This document shows, one piece after another, positions 24,528-33,760 of a stretch of 42,786 nt of DNA (positions are counted from its first letter, which is position 1; every line of letters starts with the position of its first letter). The notes under the pieces were generated by a model, which saw only the letters and a list, made by a program, of their open reading frames with translations, had not been told where the DNA came from and searched no databases. Position numbers and translations under genes: made by a program. The DNA is from Fidelibacterota bacterium (GTDB lineage: Bacteria; Fidelibacterota; UBA8477; JABMPR01): the NCBI GenBank assembly GCA_021734255.1, contig JAIPJM010000024.1, positions 1 through 42,786 of the forward strand. Direction: 5' to 3'.

Positions 24528-25388
24528 ATGCCATCCATGAAGGTCAGTTCAGAAAAAATCATCTATCCCGTCCAAAGCTCATTTAAAGTGCTCAAATATG
24601 CCGTACCACAATTTGACATGCCCTTCCACTACCATTCTGAATACGAGCTCGTGTATATCACCCAGGGCTCTGGTCAGCGCTATATTGGCAAATCTATCCA
24701 CAACTTCAGACCGGGAGACATGGTCTTCATGGGACCCGAGCTGGCCCATATCTGGGTTAATGAAAAGCAGAAACAGGAGTCTGGGGTTGAAACAGAAGCA
24801 ATTGTCCTGCAATTCTCTGACAATCTTTTCCAGTCATTCATGGACACACCCGAGTTCAGTCAGATCAAACAACTCCTCAATCGTTCTCAGGCCGGGCTGA
24901 AGATCGGAGGAAAAACCAGGGAAGCGGTTGCTAATGCCCTGGACACCCTGCTGGAATGCCAGGGGACAGAAAAATTGGTGTGCCTGATCAGACTACTTGA
25001 TATTCTGGCCAGGGCCGACAATCTGGTCCTGTTAAACCCGCTTGATTACCAGGAGCGGGGCTACCATAAGGATCATCGGATCAATGTGGTTTACCATTAT
25101 GTGATCTCCAAATATCAACAGCGCATCAGCGTTGATGAGGTTGCTAGATTAGCCCATATGGAAAAGTCAGCGTTTTGCCGATTCTTTAAGACGAAAACCC
25201 AGAAGACATTTACGCGCTTTGTTAACGAAACCCGGGTGAACCACGCCTGTGGACTCCTGCTCGAAAATAAACTCTCGGTCAGTCAGATCGCTTACGAGGT
25301 GGGATTTAATAATCTGGCAAATTTTTATCGTCAGTTCCAGAAGATCACTGGTAAAACGCCGGGTGAGTTCAAAAATGACTCCAACTAA
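24528..25388 (+). CDS. AraC-family transcriptional regulator with cupin domain
   Basis: A 286-aa regulator. The N-terminal cupin-like domain (about 25-110) includes PFHYHSEYELVYI (His34, His36), FRPGDMVFMGPELAH and probably binds a small ligand; the C-terminal double helix-turn-helix (about 185-286) has ISVDEVARLAHMEKSAFCRF and the second-helix signature VSQIAYEVGFNNLANFYRQF before KKITGKTP-like FQKITGKTPGEF. It likely regulates the divergent UroD-family gene and perhaps the two phosphatase genes downstream. There is no ribosome-binding site at ATG 24528; a second ATG follows at 24537. Confidence 0.92.
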   Translation: MPSMKVSSEKIIYPVQSSFKVLKYAVPQFDMPFHYHSEYELVYITQGSGQRYIGKSIHNFRPGDMVFMGPELAHIWVNEKQKQESGVETEAIVLQFSDNLFQSFMDTPEFSQIKQLLNRSQAGLKIGGKTREAVANALDTLLECQGTEKLVCLIRLLDILARADNLVLLNPLDYQERGYHKDHRINVVYHYVISKYQQRISVDEVARLAHMEKSAFCRFFKTKTQKTFTRFVNETRVNHACGLLLENKLSVSQIAYEVGFNNLANFYRQFQKITGKTPGEFKNDSN

Positions 25389-25418
25389 GAAGTAGCAGAT
25401 CATGAAAGCGAGGCACAA

Positions 25419-26876
25419 ATGCATAAAAGAGTAAGTGGATATCTTATCCTCATTTTTGGGCTTCAGCTTTTGTTGTCGTCCTGCTCGGAACCTGCCGAGG
25501 AAAAAGAAAATGGGAGTGTGCAGCTAACCGTGCTTTACACCAATGATGAACATGGGTGGATCGAGGAGACTGCTAGCGCTGATGGAGCTGCAAAACTAAT
25601 GGGGGTGTGGCAGGAAAAGGAAGGCTACGATCCTGACGATCCCTCCTATCTCATTTTAAGTGGTGGGGATAATTGGACGGGTCCAGCCATATCCACCTGG
25701 TTCCAGGGAGAATCCACGCTGGAGGTCATGAACGCCATGCACTACGATGCCACCGCCATCGGTAATCATGAATTTGATTTTACCATCGATGGTCTCAAGC
25801 AGCTCATTGACCTGGCCGATTTCCCCTATCTATCTGCCAATATTCGCTTAAAAGGAACAGACAGTATTCCTGATTTCGTTAAGCCCTATGTCATCCTGGA
25901 CATTGAAGGAGTGAATGTCGGTATCATTGGCCTAACGACCCTCTCCGCTTCCTACTCTACTTTTCCCACCTATGTAGAAGATCTTGATTTCATTGACTAT
26001 GCAGACGCCTTACAGGATTACGTCCCGGAATTATGGGAAGCTGGTGCTGACCTTATTTTGTGTGTTGCCCACATCTGTTATGGTGAAGCAGTGGGGTTGG
26101 TGGATGTAGCCCAGGATCTGGGGGTCAGCATGATCGGTGGTGGTCATTGCAATGAACTTGAGGCAGAGGTGTTTAATGAGTCGGTGGCTGTCGTCGAAGG
26201 TGGCTGGCGCATGGCAAGCTATGCCCGGGTCGATCTCTACTATGATGCAGAGCAGGCTGAAGTGACTGTCATTGAAGTGCAAACCTCAGCGAATAGTGGC
26301 GGTAGTCCGGATCAGAACGTGACCGATATTGTTAGCATCTGGCAGCAGGCGACACAAGCTGCTCTGGGAGAGGTCGTTGGTTATGCCAGCGCCGACATCG
26401 CCCAGTGGTCCACCGAACTTCGTAATCTGGTGACTGATTCCTGGTTAGTTGCCTTTCCGACAGCAGATATTGCCGTAACCAATGCTGGTGGTATCAGGCA
26501 AGCCATAGCAGCAGGAGATATCACCAAAGGCGATATCGTCGGCGTGTTGCCCTTCAATAATAATATTTTGGAATTGAAATTAACGGGTGCCGAAGTCATT
26601 GATTGCATCGGCAGCAACCTGATCCTGGCGGGGATGACAACTGTCAATGGCTATAAACATGCTGATGGAACACCCTTAGAGATGGATAGCGTTTATTCGG
26701 TTCTCACCACGGATTATCTCTACTATCAGGAAACGCTCAATTTCAACCTGTTTGATCCGAGTCCATATTTTACAGGTTTGAATTACCATCAGCCGACCGT
26801 CGATTATATTGTGTCCTTGAATACAAGCGCGTCCGATCCGCTGAATAATTATTTGGACAACTCAGCAAGACGATAA
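25419..26876 (+). CDS. Lipoprotein 5'-nucleotidase / cyclic-phosphodiesterase (UshA-like)
   Basis: A 485-aa protein with a lipobox (LLSSC, Cys22). The N-terminal metallophosphatase domain has YTNDEHGWIEE (Asp43, His45), SGGDNWTG (Asp84), GNHEFD (Asn116, His117), CVAHICYG and GGGHCN; the C-terminal 5'-nucleotidase domain has VTNAGGIR and VLPFNNNI for substrate binding. It likely dephosphorylates nucleotides or related phosphate esters outside the inner membrane. The last metal motif is GGHCN rather than the usual GGHSH, so one ligand may differ. Ribosome-binding site GAGG. It is 12 bases before a second phosphatase gene. Confidence 0.92.
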   Translation: MHKRVSGYLILIFGLQLLLSSCSEPAEEKENGSVQLTVLYTNDEHGWIEETASADGAAKLMGVWQEKEGYDPDDPSYLILSGGDNWTGPAISTWFQGESTLEVMNAMHYDATAIGNHEFDFTIDGLKQLIDLADFPYLSANIRLKGTDSIPDFVKPYVILDIEGVNVGIIGLTTLSASYSTFPTYVEDLDFIDYADALQDYVPELWEAGADLILCVAHICYGEAVGLVDVAQDLGVSMIGGGHCNELEAEVFNESVAVVEGGWRMASYARVDLYYDAEQAEVTVIEVQTSANSGGSPDQNVTDIVSIWQQATQAALGEVVGYASADIAQWSTELRNLVTDSWLVAFPTADIAVTNAGGIRQAIAAGDITKGDIVGVLPFNNNILELKLTGAEVIDCIGSNLILAGMTTVNGYKHADGTPLEMDSVYSVLTTDYLYYQETLNFNLFDPSPYFTGLNYHQPTVDYIVSLNTSASDPLNNYLDNSARR

Positions 26877-26888
26877 GGAATACCATCC

Positions 26889-28100
26889 ATGTTTACCCGT
26901 TCCAATCTGCTTCTTTTGATCCTGATCCTGATCGCCTCAAGCTACAGCATAGCAGGACCGGAGGACTGGCGTGTCGCCCTCTGCATTTCAGAAAACCCTG
27001 CACAACAAATGAATGTATCCTGGCGAACCGTTACTGAACTTAATACACCGCTGGTGCAATTAGCACTTAACTCACCCCAGGCGAAATTCAACAAAGATCC
27101 CCGGGTGATTCATGCAGCAACAAACCAAGTTCTACGTAGTGACAGCTCAACCGTATATGCTTACTCCGCGAAGATGAAGGACCTGGTCGCCGGTACGAGC
27201 TATGCCTATCGAATGGGCAGCAAAGATGTCTGGAGCGAATGGTTTACATTTAAGACCGCTGAGGCAACACAAGAGAATTTCAAGTTTATCTATTTTGGAG
27301 ACCCGCAGAACGGCTTAAAAAGTCATGTCTCCCGCGCCTTTCGAGCTGGATATGCCGCAGCTCCGGATGCAGCCTTTTTCACCATGGCAGGTGATCTGGT
27401 CAGCACCGGGAATCGTGATGATCAATGGGCAGATCTTTTCTATGCTGGGAGCTGGATTCTGGGCCAGGTTCCATTGGTACCGGTCATGGGTAATCATGCC
27501 TACTATTACGACAATCAATGGAACAAAATCCACACGACGCAATGGCGTCCCCATTTTACCCTGCCTGAGAACGGTTTGGCAAGCTTGCCAGAGACCAATT
27601 ACTATTTTCATTATCAGGGTGTCCTGTTCATCGTCCTGAACGGTAGCGAACAACAGGCAGAACAGGCGGAATGGCTTGATGAACTGCTTACACGTGAATC
27701 AGACACCTGGATAATACTTTCAATGCATCAGCCCTTGTATTCAAGCAAGGAAGGACGTGATGGTGAAAAGTTACGAGCACACTTCTTGCCTGTCATTGAT
27801 AAACGCAAGGTAGATCTCGTTCTTCAGGGGCATGACCACACCTTTGGACGCACCTTTCCCTTGGTCAAGGATCGTAAAGCAAGTCGCTGGGAGAAGGGCA
27901 CTGTTTACATCAATTCGGTCGCCGGCTCCAAACAGTACGGCCCGGGACCCAATCGAGCAGACCTTTTTGCAGTCACAGGATCTGATACCCAGTATTACCA
28001 TATTGTTGAAGTGTCCTCCAAGAAATTGAGACTGCTTTCCTATTCGGTTGATGGGACAATGGTCGACGAGGTGACCATTAACGCGGTCAGACGCAATTAA
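26889..28100 (+). CDS. Secreted purple-acid-phosphatase-like metallophosphoesterase
   Basis: A 403-aa secreted enzyme. A signal peptide (to about residue 22) is followed by a fibronectin-like N-domain (about 25-125, with MNVSWRTVTE and YAYRMGS) and the calcineurin-type catalytic domain with GDPQ (Asp138), GDLVSTG (Asp169), GNHAYYY (Asn202, His203), MHQPLY and GHDHTFGR. Such enzymes hydrolyse phosphomonoesters using a two-metal site. The ribosome-binding site AAGGAAT lies just upstream. With the preceding nucleotidase it forms a two-enzyme phosphate-scavenging set under possible AraC-type control; no phosphate transporter is nearby. Confidence 0.92.
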   Translation: MFTRSNLLLLILILIASSYSIAGPEDWRVALCISENPAQQMNVSWRTVTELNTPLVQLALNSPQAKFNKDPRVIHAATNQVLRSDSSTVYAYSAKMKDLVAGTSYAYRMGSKDVWSEWFTFKTAEATQENFKFIYFGDPQNGLKSHVSRAFRAGYAAAPDAAFFTMAGDLVSTGNRDDQWADLFYAGSWILGQVPLVPVMGNHAYYYDNQWNKIHTTQWRPHFTLPENGLASLPETNYYFHYQGVLFIVLNGSEQQAEQAEWLDELLTRESDTWIILSMHQPLYSSKEGRDGEKLRAHFLPVIDKRKVDLVLQGHDHTFGRTFPLVKDRKASRWEKGTVYINSVAGSKQYGPGPNRADLFAVTGSDTQYYHIVEVSSKKLRLLSYSVDGTMVDEVTINAVRRN

Positions 28101-28245
28101 GGCTTAGATAGTTCTGAAGCCAATTCACTTCTCGTATCCCCCTCAATTCATTGAGCTAGATCCAGCGTAGTTTAAGCATTGGGATATGGGAGCAACGCAA
28201 ACATTCTTCTTGCCGAATCAACGAGTAACAACAGAAAGTAGAGTC

Positions 28246-28884
28246 ATGAACGATTTAAAAAAGCCGTCATTTCCAGATAAAACCATGTATTTCCTGGAAG
28301 GGAATATAGGAGCAGGGAAGACCAGCCTGGGACGCTTATTCCAGAATTCACCACGATTTGACTTTCTGGAAGAACCAATTGAGCAATGGAAACAGGGCTT
28401 TGCCAGCAACCTGTTCGAGATGTTCTATACGGATATGGAGCGCTGGTCTTTCACTTTCCAGATCATGGCTTTTACAACACGGGCCAAGACATGGGCAGAG
28501 ATCCTGGATAAAATTCAGGGGGATCAGGTTGTACTGGAGCGTTCTATTTTCACGGATCGGCACGTTTTTGCGAAAAATCTATACGCACAGGGAGCGATGA
28601 ATGACTCGGAGTGGCAAGTCTACCAGCAACTCTGGGATTTCCTGGCCTTGAACTATTGTGAGACCCCCTCAAAGATCATCTATCTCAGAACCCCGGCTGA
28701 AGAATGCTGGGAACGGATCAAGAGCAGGGGACGAGAAGAGGAGCAGGAAATGCCCCTGGACTATTTGAAGCGACTGGAAGATCTCCACGATGAATGGCTT
28801 CTGGACCATCCGGATGCCATTGTTCTGGATGGAACCCGCTATTGGACAGTTGCAGAAGTCGAAGAAAGGCTCACTAAACCCTAG
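28246..28884 (+). CDS. Deoxynucleoside kinase
   Basis: A 212-aa cytoplasmic kinase of the dNK (dCK/dGK) family. It has the P-loop LEGNIGAGKTS (17-27), the ERSIFTDRHVFAKN block that holds the catalytic and sugar-binding residues, and a lid region around RIKSRGREEEQEM. It phosphorylates a deoxynucleoside using ATP for nucleotide salvage; the base preference is unclear. The ATG at 28246 fits the family start; a longer frame begins at 28186 without support. It follows the two phosphatases, a sensible partner for dephosphorylated nucleosides. Its stop codon shares the palindrome CTAG with the stop of the convergent receptor gene. Confidence 0.91.
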   Translation: MNDLKKPSFPDKTMYFLEGNIGAGKTSLGRLFQNSPRFDFLEEPIEQWKQGFASNLFEMFYTDMERWSFTFQIMAFTTRAKTWAEILDKIQGDQVVLERSIFTDRHVFAKNLYAQGAMNDSEWQVYQQLWDFLALNYCETPSKIIYLRTPAEECWERIKSRGREEEQEMPLDYLKRLEDLHDEWLLDHPDAIVLDGTRYWTVAEVEERLTKP

Positions 28885-31328
28885 AAGTCATCTCCTTCAT
28901 CGCTTTCACCAGCCACCCCGTTAGAATTCATATCCCTGGAGCGATAATTATTAAAGGTATACTTAATGGAAGCAGACACGATGGGTGCCACCCGGTCTGA
29001 TGACTGAAAACGGGTAAAATTCAGGCCTTCTGTTGTATTTTCGTGGTCGCCAGTATCCAGCAGGTCGCGAACGTTGATCGTTGCGTTCAATTTGTTTTCA
29101 ATAAGTGTTAGACGGGCGCCTGCGTTCAGGAAGAACATAGCTTCCCGTTCACCCTGCGCAGTTACGGTTGGGCTGTTATACATGGCATTCATTTGCAGCC
29201 TGACAAATTTATTAACCTTAAAATTATTGTTGAATCTGAGGCTCCAGTTGGTGCTCTTCAGTTCCTGCGTATAGCTGGCTGGCTGATCATGGATCTCGTA
29301 GTGGTATAGATTACCCATCAAATTAAAATCCCACCATTTCGTCGGCAGCATACGGAATGTTAGCTCACTTCCCAGCGATAGCGAGTTACCCACATTATCA
29401 AAGGAATGTAGAATGATGTTTTCTCCATAAACCGTCTGGATGCGTTCGATGAGGTTGGTGGACTCCCGGGAGTAGATCTCGGCTGAGATCATGTTCTTGC
29501 CCATATAGTGCATATACCCGGCTTCGATGGAGTTGGAGAACACAGGTTCGAGACCGGGATTACCCATACGAACATTGTAGGCATCCATCCAGGTCTCAAA
29601 GGGCTCCAAGTACCAGCCGCGAGGATGCCGGACCCGTCTGGAATAGCTGGCCATGAATTTCTGAGTTGGCGTAATGCTGTAGGAGAGGTGGAGTGTCGGG
29701 TAGTAGTCCCAGCGATCAATGCTATAGGACTGTCCCCCTGTAACAGAGATGTCCCTGAAGGTGTATTCGGCTCTGAACCCTGCCTGAACGCCTAGTTTTC
29801 CGAAATTATTGGAGATGGTACCGTACATGGATTGGATATCACGTTCATAGTCCGTATCGTGATCATATAAGGGGTCTTTGATATAGACGGCAGTCAGTGA
29901 GTCCCAGGTCTCTAAGCCACTTTCATCAGCGGAGAAGCCGGCGCGGATCTGATAGCCTGCTTCTATTTTCCCGTCATTGGCAAAAGGCTGCTCATAATTG
30001 ACTTCGAAACGAGCGCGCTCGGTGGGCCCCTTTTCCGTGGTGATGGTACCGCTCACCTGATCGCCTGAAATGTCGAATTGCTCAGTGATACTCTCTTCAG
30101 CAGAGGCGCGGGGGCTGTAACTCAGATCAGCCTCCAGTCTGTGGGTGGGAGATCCGAATTGATGTTCATAATTAAGCGATAACTGAGAATACTCACCGCC
30201 ACGTTCAGATGAGGCGTCTGTAGTGGTCAGAATAGGTGTGGTCAGAATATCAGAGTACTGTTTGAATGCATTGGTCCCGCTTCGTTCAAACCCACGATTG
30301 CCATATGAATAGCGGATACCAATGACATCTGAATCGGTCAAACTGTAATCGATCCCGGTTCGCAGACGATAACCACCATGCTCGAAGCGACGATCTCCGA
30401 TCTGTTCCACATAGCTGTTGGATCCACCTATTGTGGTCTGGGTAAATGATGAATCTGATCCCTCGTATACCCGACTGTGATAGGCGGCGCTGATGTAGGC
30501 CGTGTAGCGGCTGCCACGATAATTAATGAGAAAATCGCCACCCATCTGACCCAGCATGCCTGCATCGAATTCAGCAAAACCGCTGACACCTTCCAGCTTG
30601 CTCTTTTTCGTGATGATATTAATGATCCCAGTCACACCATCAGGGTCGTAAGCTGCTGATGGGTTGGTTATGATCTCAATATTGTCAATGGTTGAGGCAG
30701 GAATGGTCTGCAGGGCATCGTTGGCATCAAGGATAGAGGGTCGGTTGTCAATCAGAACGGTAAAATTGCTGCTGCCGCGTAACTCCACATTGCCTTCGAT
30801 ATCCACTGAGACACTGGGGACATTTTCCAGGACCTCGACGGCTGTGCCAGAGGAAGATGTGAGGTCTTGCCCCACATTGATGACCTTTTTATCGATCTTG
30901 TATTCCATGGTGGTCCGCTCGCGCTCCACAACAACGGACTCACCCTCTACTGTGGCGGGAGAGATGAATACATCGCCTATGTCCACGATGGGAGCCGCGA
31001 AGGTGATGGTAACGCTATCCACTTCCAGGGCTTCATATCCCATGAATTTGATGGTAAGAAAGTAGCGCCCCGGACGAACCGGTGCGATCTCAAAGCGCCC
31101 AAATTCATCGGTGATGGTTCCAGTAATGGCTTCTCCAGTCCCATCCTTGTGCAGCATAATATTGGCATATTGCACAGCGGCTTTAGAATCATGGTCCATC
31201 ACTTTTCCATTGATAGCGGTTCGCAGGCCCTGTCCACTCCCGCGACCCTGAGGAGCCTGGGCGAACAAAGCAGTACTCAATGCCGAAATGACAAGTAGTA
31301 TAATCAGGTGTTTAGCAGCTTGGTGCAT
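28881..31328 (-). CDS. TonB-dependent receptor / outer-membrane beta-barrel with carboxypeptidase-regulatory-like domain
   Basis: An 815-aa outer-membrane protein. A signal peptide (to about residue 23) and a short Gly/Gln/Arg-rich segment precede a carboxypeptidase-regulatory-like domain (about 38-120, with INGKVMDHDSKAAVQYANIM and IKFMGYEAL), then a plug (about 140-240, with LRGSSNFTVLIDNRP and GVTGIINIITKK) and a barrel of the OMP_b-brl type. No SusD-like or TonB gene is adjacent. Ligand unknown. AAAGGAA precedes the ATG. It is convergent with the dNK gene, their stop codons overlapping by four bases. It lies downstream of the symporter gene on the same strand, 181 bp away. Confidence 0.92.
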   Translation of the reverse strand: MHQAAKHLIILLVISALSTALFAQAPQGRGSGQGLRTAINGKVMDHDSKAAVQYANIMLHKDGTGEAITGTITDEFGRFEIAPVRPGRYFLTIKFMGYEALEVDSVTITFAAPIVDIGDVFISPATVEGESVVVERERTTMEYKIDKKVINVGQDLTSSSGTAVEVLENVPSVSVDIEGNVELRGSSNFTVLIDNRPSILDANDALQTIPASTIDNIEIITNPSAAYDPDGVTGIINIITKKSKLEGVSGFAEFDAGMLGQMGGDFLINYRGSRYTAYISAAYHSRVYEGSDSSFTQTTIGGSNSYVEQIGDRRFEHGGYRLRTGIDYSLTDSDVIGIRYSYGNRGFERSGTNAFKQYSDILTTPILTTTDASSERGGEYSQLSLNYEHQFGSPTHRLEADLSYSPRASAEESITEQFDISGDQVSGTITTEKGPTERARFEVNYEQPFANDGKIEAGYQIRAGFSADESGLETWDSLTAVYIKDPLYDHDTDYERDIQSMYGTISNNFGKLGVQAGFRAEYTFRDISVTGGQSYSIDRWDYYPTLHLSYSITPTQKFMASYSRRVRHPRGWYLEPFETWMDAYNVRMGNPGLEPVFSNSIEAGYMHYMGKNMISAEIYSRESTNLIERIQTVYGENIILHSFDNVGNSLSLGSELTFRMLPTKWWDFNLMGNLYHYEIHDQPASYTQELKSTNWSLRFNNNFKVNKFVRLQMNAMYNSPTVTAQGEREAMFFLNAGARLTLIENKLNATINVRDLLDTGDHENTTEGLNFTRFQSSDRVAPIVSASIKYTFNNYRSRDMNSNGVAGESDEGDDF

Positions 31329-31509
31329 TTATCTATTCCTTTGCAAATTCAGGGCACGCGACCCTGAGAATAATATTCTCATAAAACAGGCGACAACATA
31401 ACAGAGACCAAAATGAAAGAGAAAGGTTAAGATGTCATTATGATCTGATTTTTAAGTCACTTGGAGGGGGGATAGTTCCCTGGTTTTTTGTTGCAGAAAG
31501 GTGCGTGGG

Positions 31510-32949
31510 TCAAGTCGCTGAAGCGGAACGACCTCCGTCCCAAAGACTACCGAAAACCAGGAAAAGAATACTCAGTGTGATGGCTGGTAGGACAGCGTCG
31601 GTATTGGAGACAATATTTTCTCCCAGGAGCCAGGCAAATATGGGACTTTCCTGCCACAGAATGGTGGTCGTGACTCCAGCCCCAATGGAATAAAGCGCCC
31701 CGCGTGGTGTGGCGCCCTGCCAGAAAAGGGCGGCCATCAAGCTGGGTGTAATAGCGGCACCATAGATGGTGTAGGCATACAGGGCTCGCTCAAAGAACCC
31801 AGGCGAGTTGGCGAATCCTTTGCTAATGATCCAGGCTGCAAACCCCAAGATGATAACCAGGGTACGTGAATAGAGGACGATCCTATGGTCATCCGCTTGC
31901 GGGTTGATATAGCTCAGATAGATATCTCTCATCAAGGTGGTGGCGGGAACCAACAGATAGGAGTCAGCCGTTGAAATAATGATCCCGATGATGGTGGCAA
32001 AAAACAGACCACCCAGCAGATCAGGCAGAAAATTGGCGGCCACGTGGATCAGGATATGGCGTCCATTATCTGCATCTGGAACCAGGGAGGCGGAAACCGC
32101 TGCTGTGGCAATGATCAAGCACTCAATAAGCAGAACAGCCAGGATAAGGATCAGTGTCGCCTTGCTGATTCCCCTGCGGGATGCAGCTGCACTGAAGCGC
32201 TGGTACATGTTGGCATCCCCCAGGACGAGCAGAAAGGGGGGCAGCATATAATTGATCATCTGCAGCGGGGTAAATCGTCCGAAAAAGGATATCTTTTCCG
32301 GATTCCCTTGCAGGATAAAGGATTGTTGCATACCCGACATACCGCCAGCTTTGAGCCAGAGAATGGGAAAAGCAATGACAAGGACCAGGGTCATAATGAC
32401 ACCATTGGCCACATCAGTGTAGACGACGCTGAGCAATCCAGCGAGAACCGTATAAAGAACAATAAAAAGCGCTGCGACCATGGTGGCTCGTTCCAGTGTC
32501 ATCCATGATTGGCCGCCCTCAGAGTTGAAAATGGTGTGGAGAACAGCACCACCGGCATTGTATTGGTAAGAAACGATGACCAGATAGGCCAGGACCAGGG
32601 CTACGACAGTCCAGTTTCGGGCGCCACTGCCAAAGCGCTTATAGATGATCTCAGGGACTGTGAAGGTATCCATTCCGCGGATCTTTCCTGAAATCTGTGT
32701 GAGTAGGGCGATACCCAGCACACCTCCCGCCGGAAGGATGAGTGCCCCGAATCCAATTTCATAGGCCTTCCCAGCATTTCCCAGAATGCTTCCCGTACCG
32801 ATCCAGGTCGCCAGCATGGTCCCCACCAGGATCCAGGGGGAGAGACTGCGGCCAGCCAAGGCAAAATCCTCATGTGTTTTTACCCTGAAGGCTTTCCAGG
32901 CACCGACGCCCAGCAGTAGGACCAGATATAGGACAACAATATTTGTCAT
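31510..32949 (-). CDS. Sodium/solute symporter (SSS family)
   Basis: A 479-aa inner-membrane protein with about 13 predicted helices. The N-terminal segment DFALAGRSLSPWILVGTMLATWIGTGSI matches the helix-1/2 region of SSS transporters such as PutP/PanF, where the sodium and substrate sites lie, and the middle has ISTADSYLLVPATTLMRDIY, the family's helix-8 signature. It probably imports an organic acid, amino acid or sugar with sodium. It is divergent from the TetR-type regulator at 33133 (183-bp shared region), so it could be a target of that regulator. GGTGAGA precedes the ATG. Confidence 0.93.
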   Translation of the reverse strand: MTNIVVLYLVLLLGVGAWKAFRVKTHEDFALAGRSLSPWILVGTMLATWIGTGSILGNAGKAYEIGFGALILPAGGVLGIALLTQISGKIRGMDTFTVPEIIYKRFGSGARNWTVVALVLAYLVIVSYQYNAGGAVLHTIFNSEGGQSWMTLERATMVAALFIVLYTVLAGLLSVVYTDVANGVIMTLVLVIAFPILWLKAGGMSGMQQSFILQGNPEKISFFGRFTPLQMINYMLPPFLLVLGDANMYQRFSAAASRRGISKATLILILAVLLIECLIIATAAVSASLVPDADNGRHILIHVAANFLPDLLGGLFFATIIGIIISTADSYLLVPATTLMRDIYLSYINPQADDHRIVLYSRTLVIILGFAAWIISKGFANSPGFFERALYAYTIYGAAITPSLMAALFWQGATPRGALYSIGAGVTTTILWQESPIFAWLLGENIVSNTDAVLPAITLSILFLVFGSLWDGGRSASAT

Positions 32950-33062
32950 GTTTGAATTCTCACCCTGAAGCTAATTGAGGCGCGGACATATCAAAGACTG
33001 CTGCGTTTGGGAAATAGGGGTTTACGAAATTATAACAATATTACTATTTTCGTTTATTTATC

Positions 33063-33093
33063 TTGACATGTTAAAATTATACGTCCATATTAT
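33063..33093 (+). promoter_or_regulatory. Promoter of the TetR-type regulator and envelope operon
   Basis: A consensus TTGACA (33063-33068) is followed after 17 bases by CATATT (33086-33091), or after 19 by TATTAT (33088-33093). The -10 region lies inside the palindrome at 33081-33099. Confidence 0.55.
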
Positions 33094-33099
33094 GAACGT
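33081..33099. promoter_or_regulatory. Probable TetR-type operator
   Basis: ACGTCCATATTATGAACGT is a 19-base near-perfect palindrome (centre T, only one mismatched pair). It overlaps the -10 region of the regulator's promoter, as expected for autorepression. Confidence 0.65.
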
Positions 33100-33121
33100 A
33101 TTTAATTAAAAGTAACGGGAA

Positions 33122-33140
33122 GCGTTCATATTATGCCAAA
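33122..33140. promoter_or_regulatory. Second half-palindrome over the regulator start codon
   Basis: CGTTCATATTATG (33123-33135) repeats the left part of the operator at 33081 (CGTCCATATTATG) and includes the start codon; its right half is degenerate. It may be a second, weaker binding site. Confidence 0.4.
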
Positions 33141-33759
33141 ACGAATACTCACAGATGTCAAACTACCAGACTTCAAGGACCGCCCCAAAAAACAGGGAGA
33201 TATCTTAAGAACTGCAGAAGATCTGTTCATGCAGTTTGGTTATAATCGGGTGACCGTTGAGGAAATTTGCCGCGAGGCTAATGTATCAAAAGTCACCTTC
33301 TATAAGTATTACCCGAACAAATTTGCTGTTCTTGAGGACTATTTGGGTACACGACTGGAGTTGGGTTGGAAAACTTTCGATAGTATTCGCCTTGCCGATG
33401 CACCACTCCGGGAAAAGCTGCACGCCATGATCTTAATGAAGGAGTCCGCTGTAAGTCATATGACAGCCGTCTTCTACCAGAGCCTGGTGGAGGGTGGTGA
33501 GGATGTTCGAGGAATGCTTGACAAGTGGACCAACATGAGCATGACCGCTATGCGTCAATTTTTCATTGATGGTCAGGCAAAAGGGGAGATCAGCCAGGAC
33601 TATAATATTGACTTTCTTATGCATGTGTTTGGGGTGATCGTCGCAGATACGCAGGCAGAATCCTTGAGCCATGTATACGGGGATGACCTGGTCAGACTCT
33701 CACGGGATTATATGAATTTTCTGTTTTATGGAATCACAGGTCCACCCGAAGAGGAATAG
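33133..33759 (+). CDS. TetR/AcrR-family transcriptional regulator
   Basis: A 208-aa regulator. The N-terminal helix-turn-helix (about 24-68: ILRTAEDLFMQFGYNRVTVE and EICREANVSKVTFYKYYPNK) is a standard TetR DNA-binding domain; the C-terminal helical part would bind a hydrophobic or other small ligand. Palindromic sites overlap its promoter and start, suggesting autoregulation, and the next gene starts after only one base, so it should control the downstream envelope operon; it may also control the divergent symporter. The effector is unknown. Confidence 0.93.
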   Translation: MPKRILTDVKLPDFKDRPKKQGDILRTAEDLFMQFGYNRVTVEEICREANVSKVTFYKYYPNKFAVLEDYLGTRLELGWKTFDSIRLADAPLREKLHAMILMKESAVSHMTAVFYQSLVEGGEDVRGMLDKWTNMSMTAMRQFFIDGQAKGEISQDYNIDFLMHVFGVIVADTQAESLSHVYGDDLVRLSRDYMNFLFYGITGPPEEE

Positions 33760-33760
33760 C

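Noticed and set aside
31464-31488. Terminator-like G-rich hairpin followed by T-run
   Set aside because: It would work only on the + strand, where no gene ends here; both neighbours are on the minus strand.
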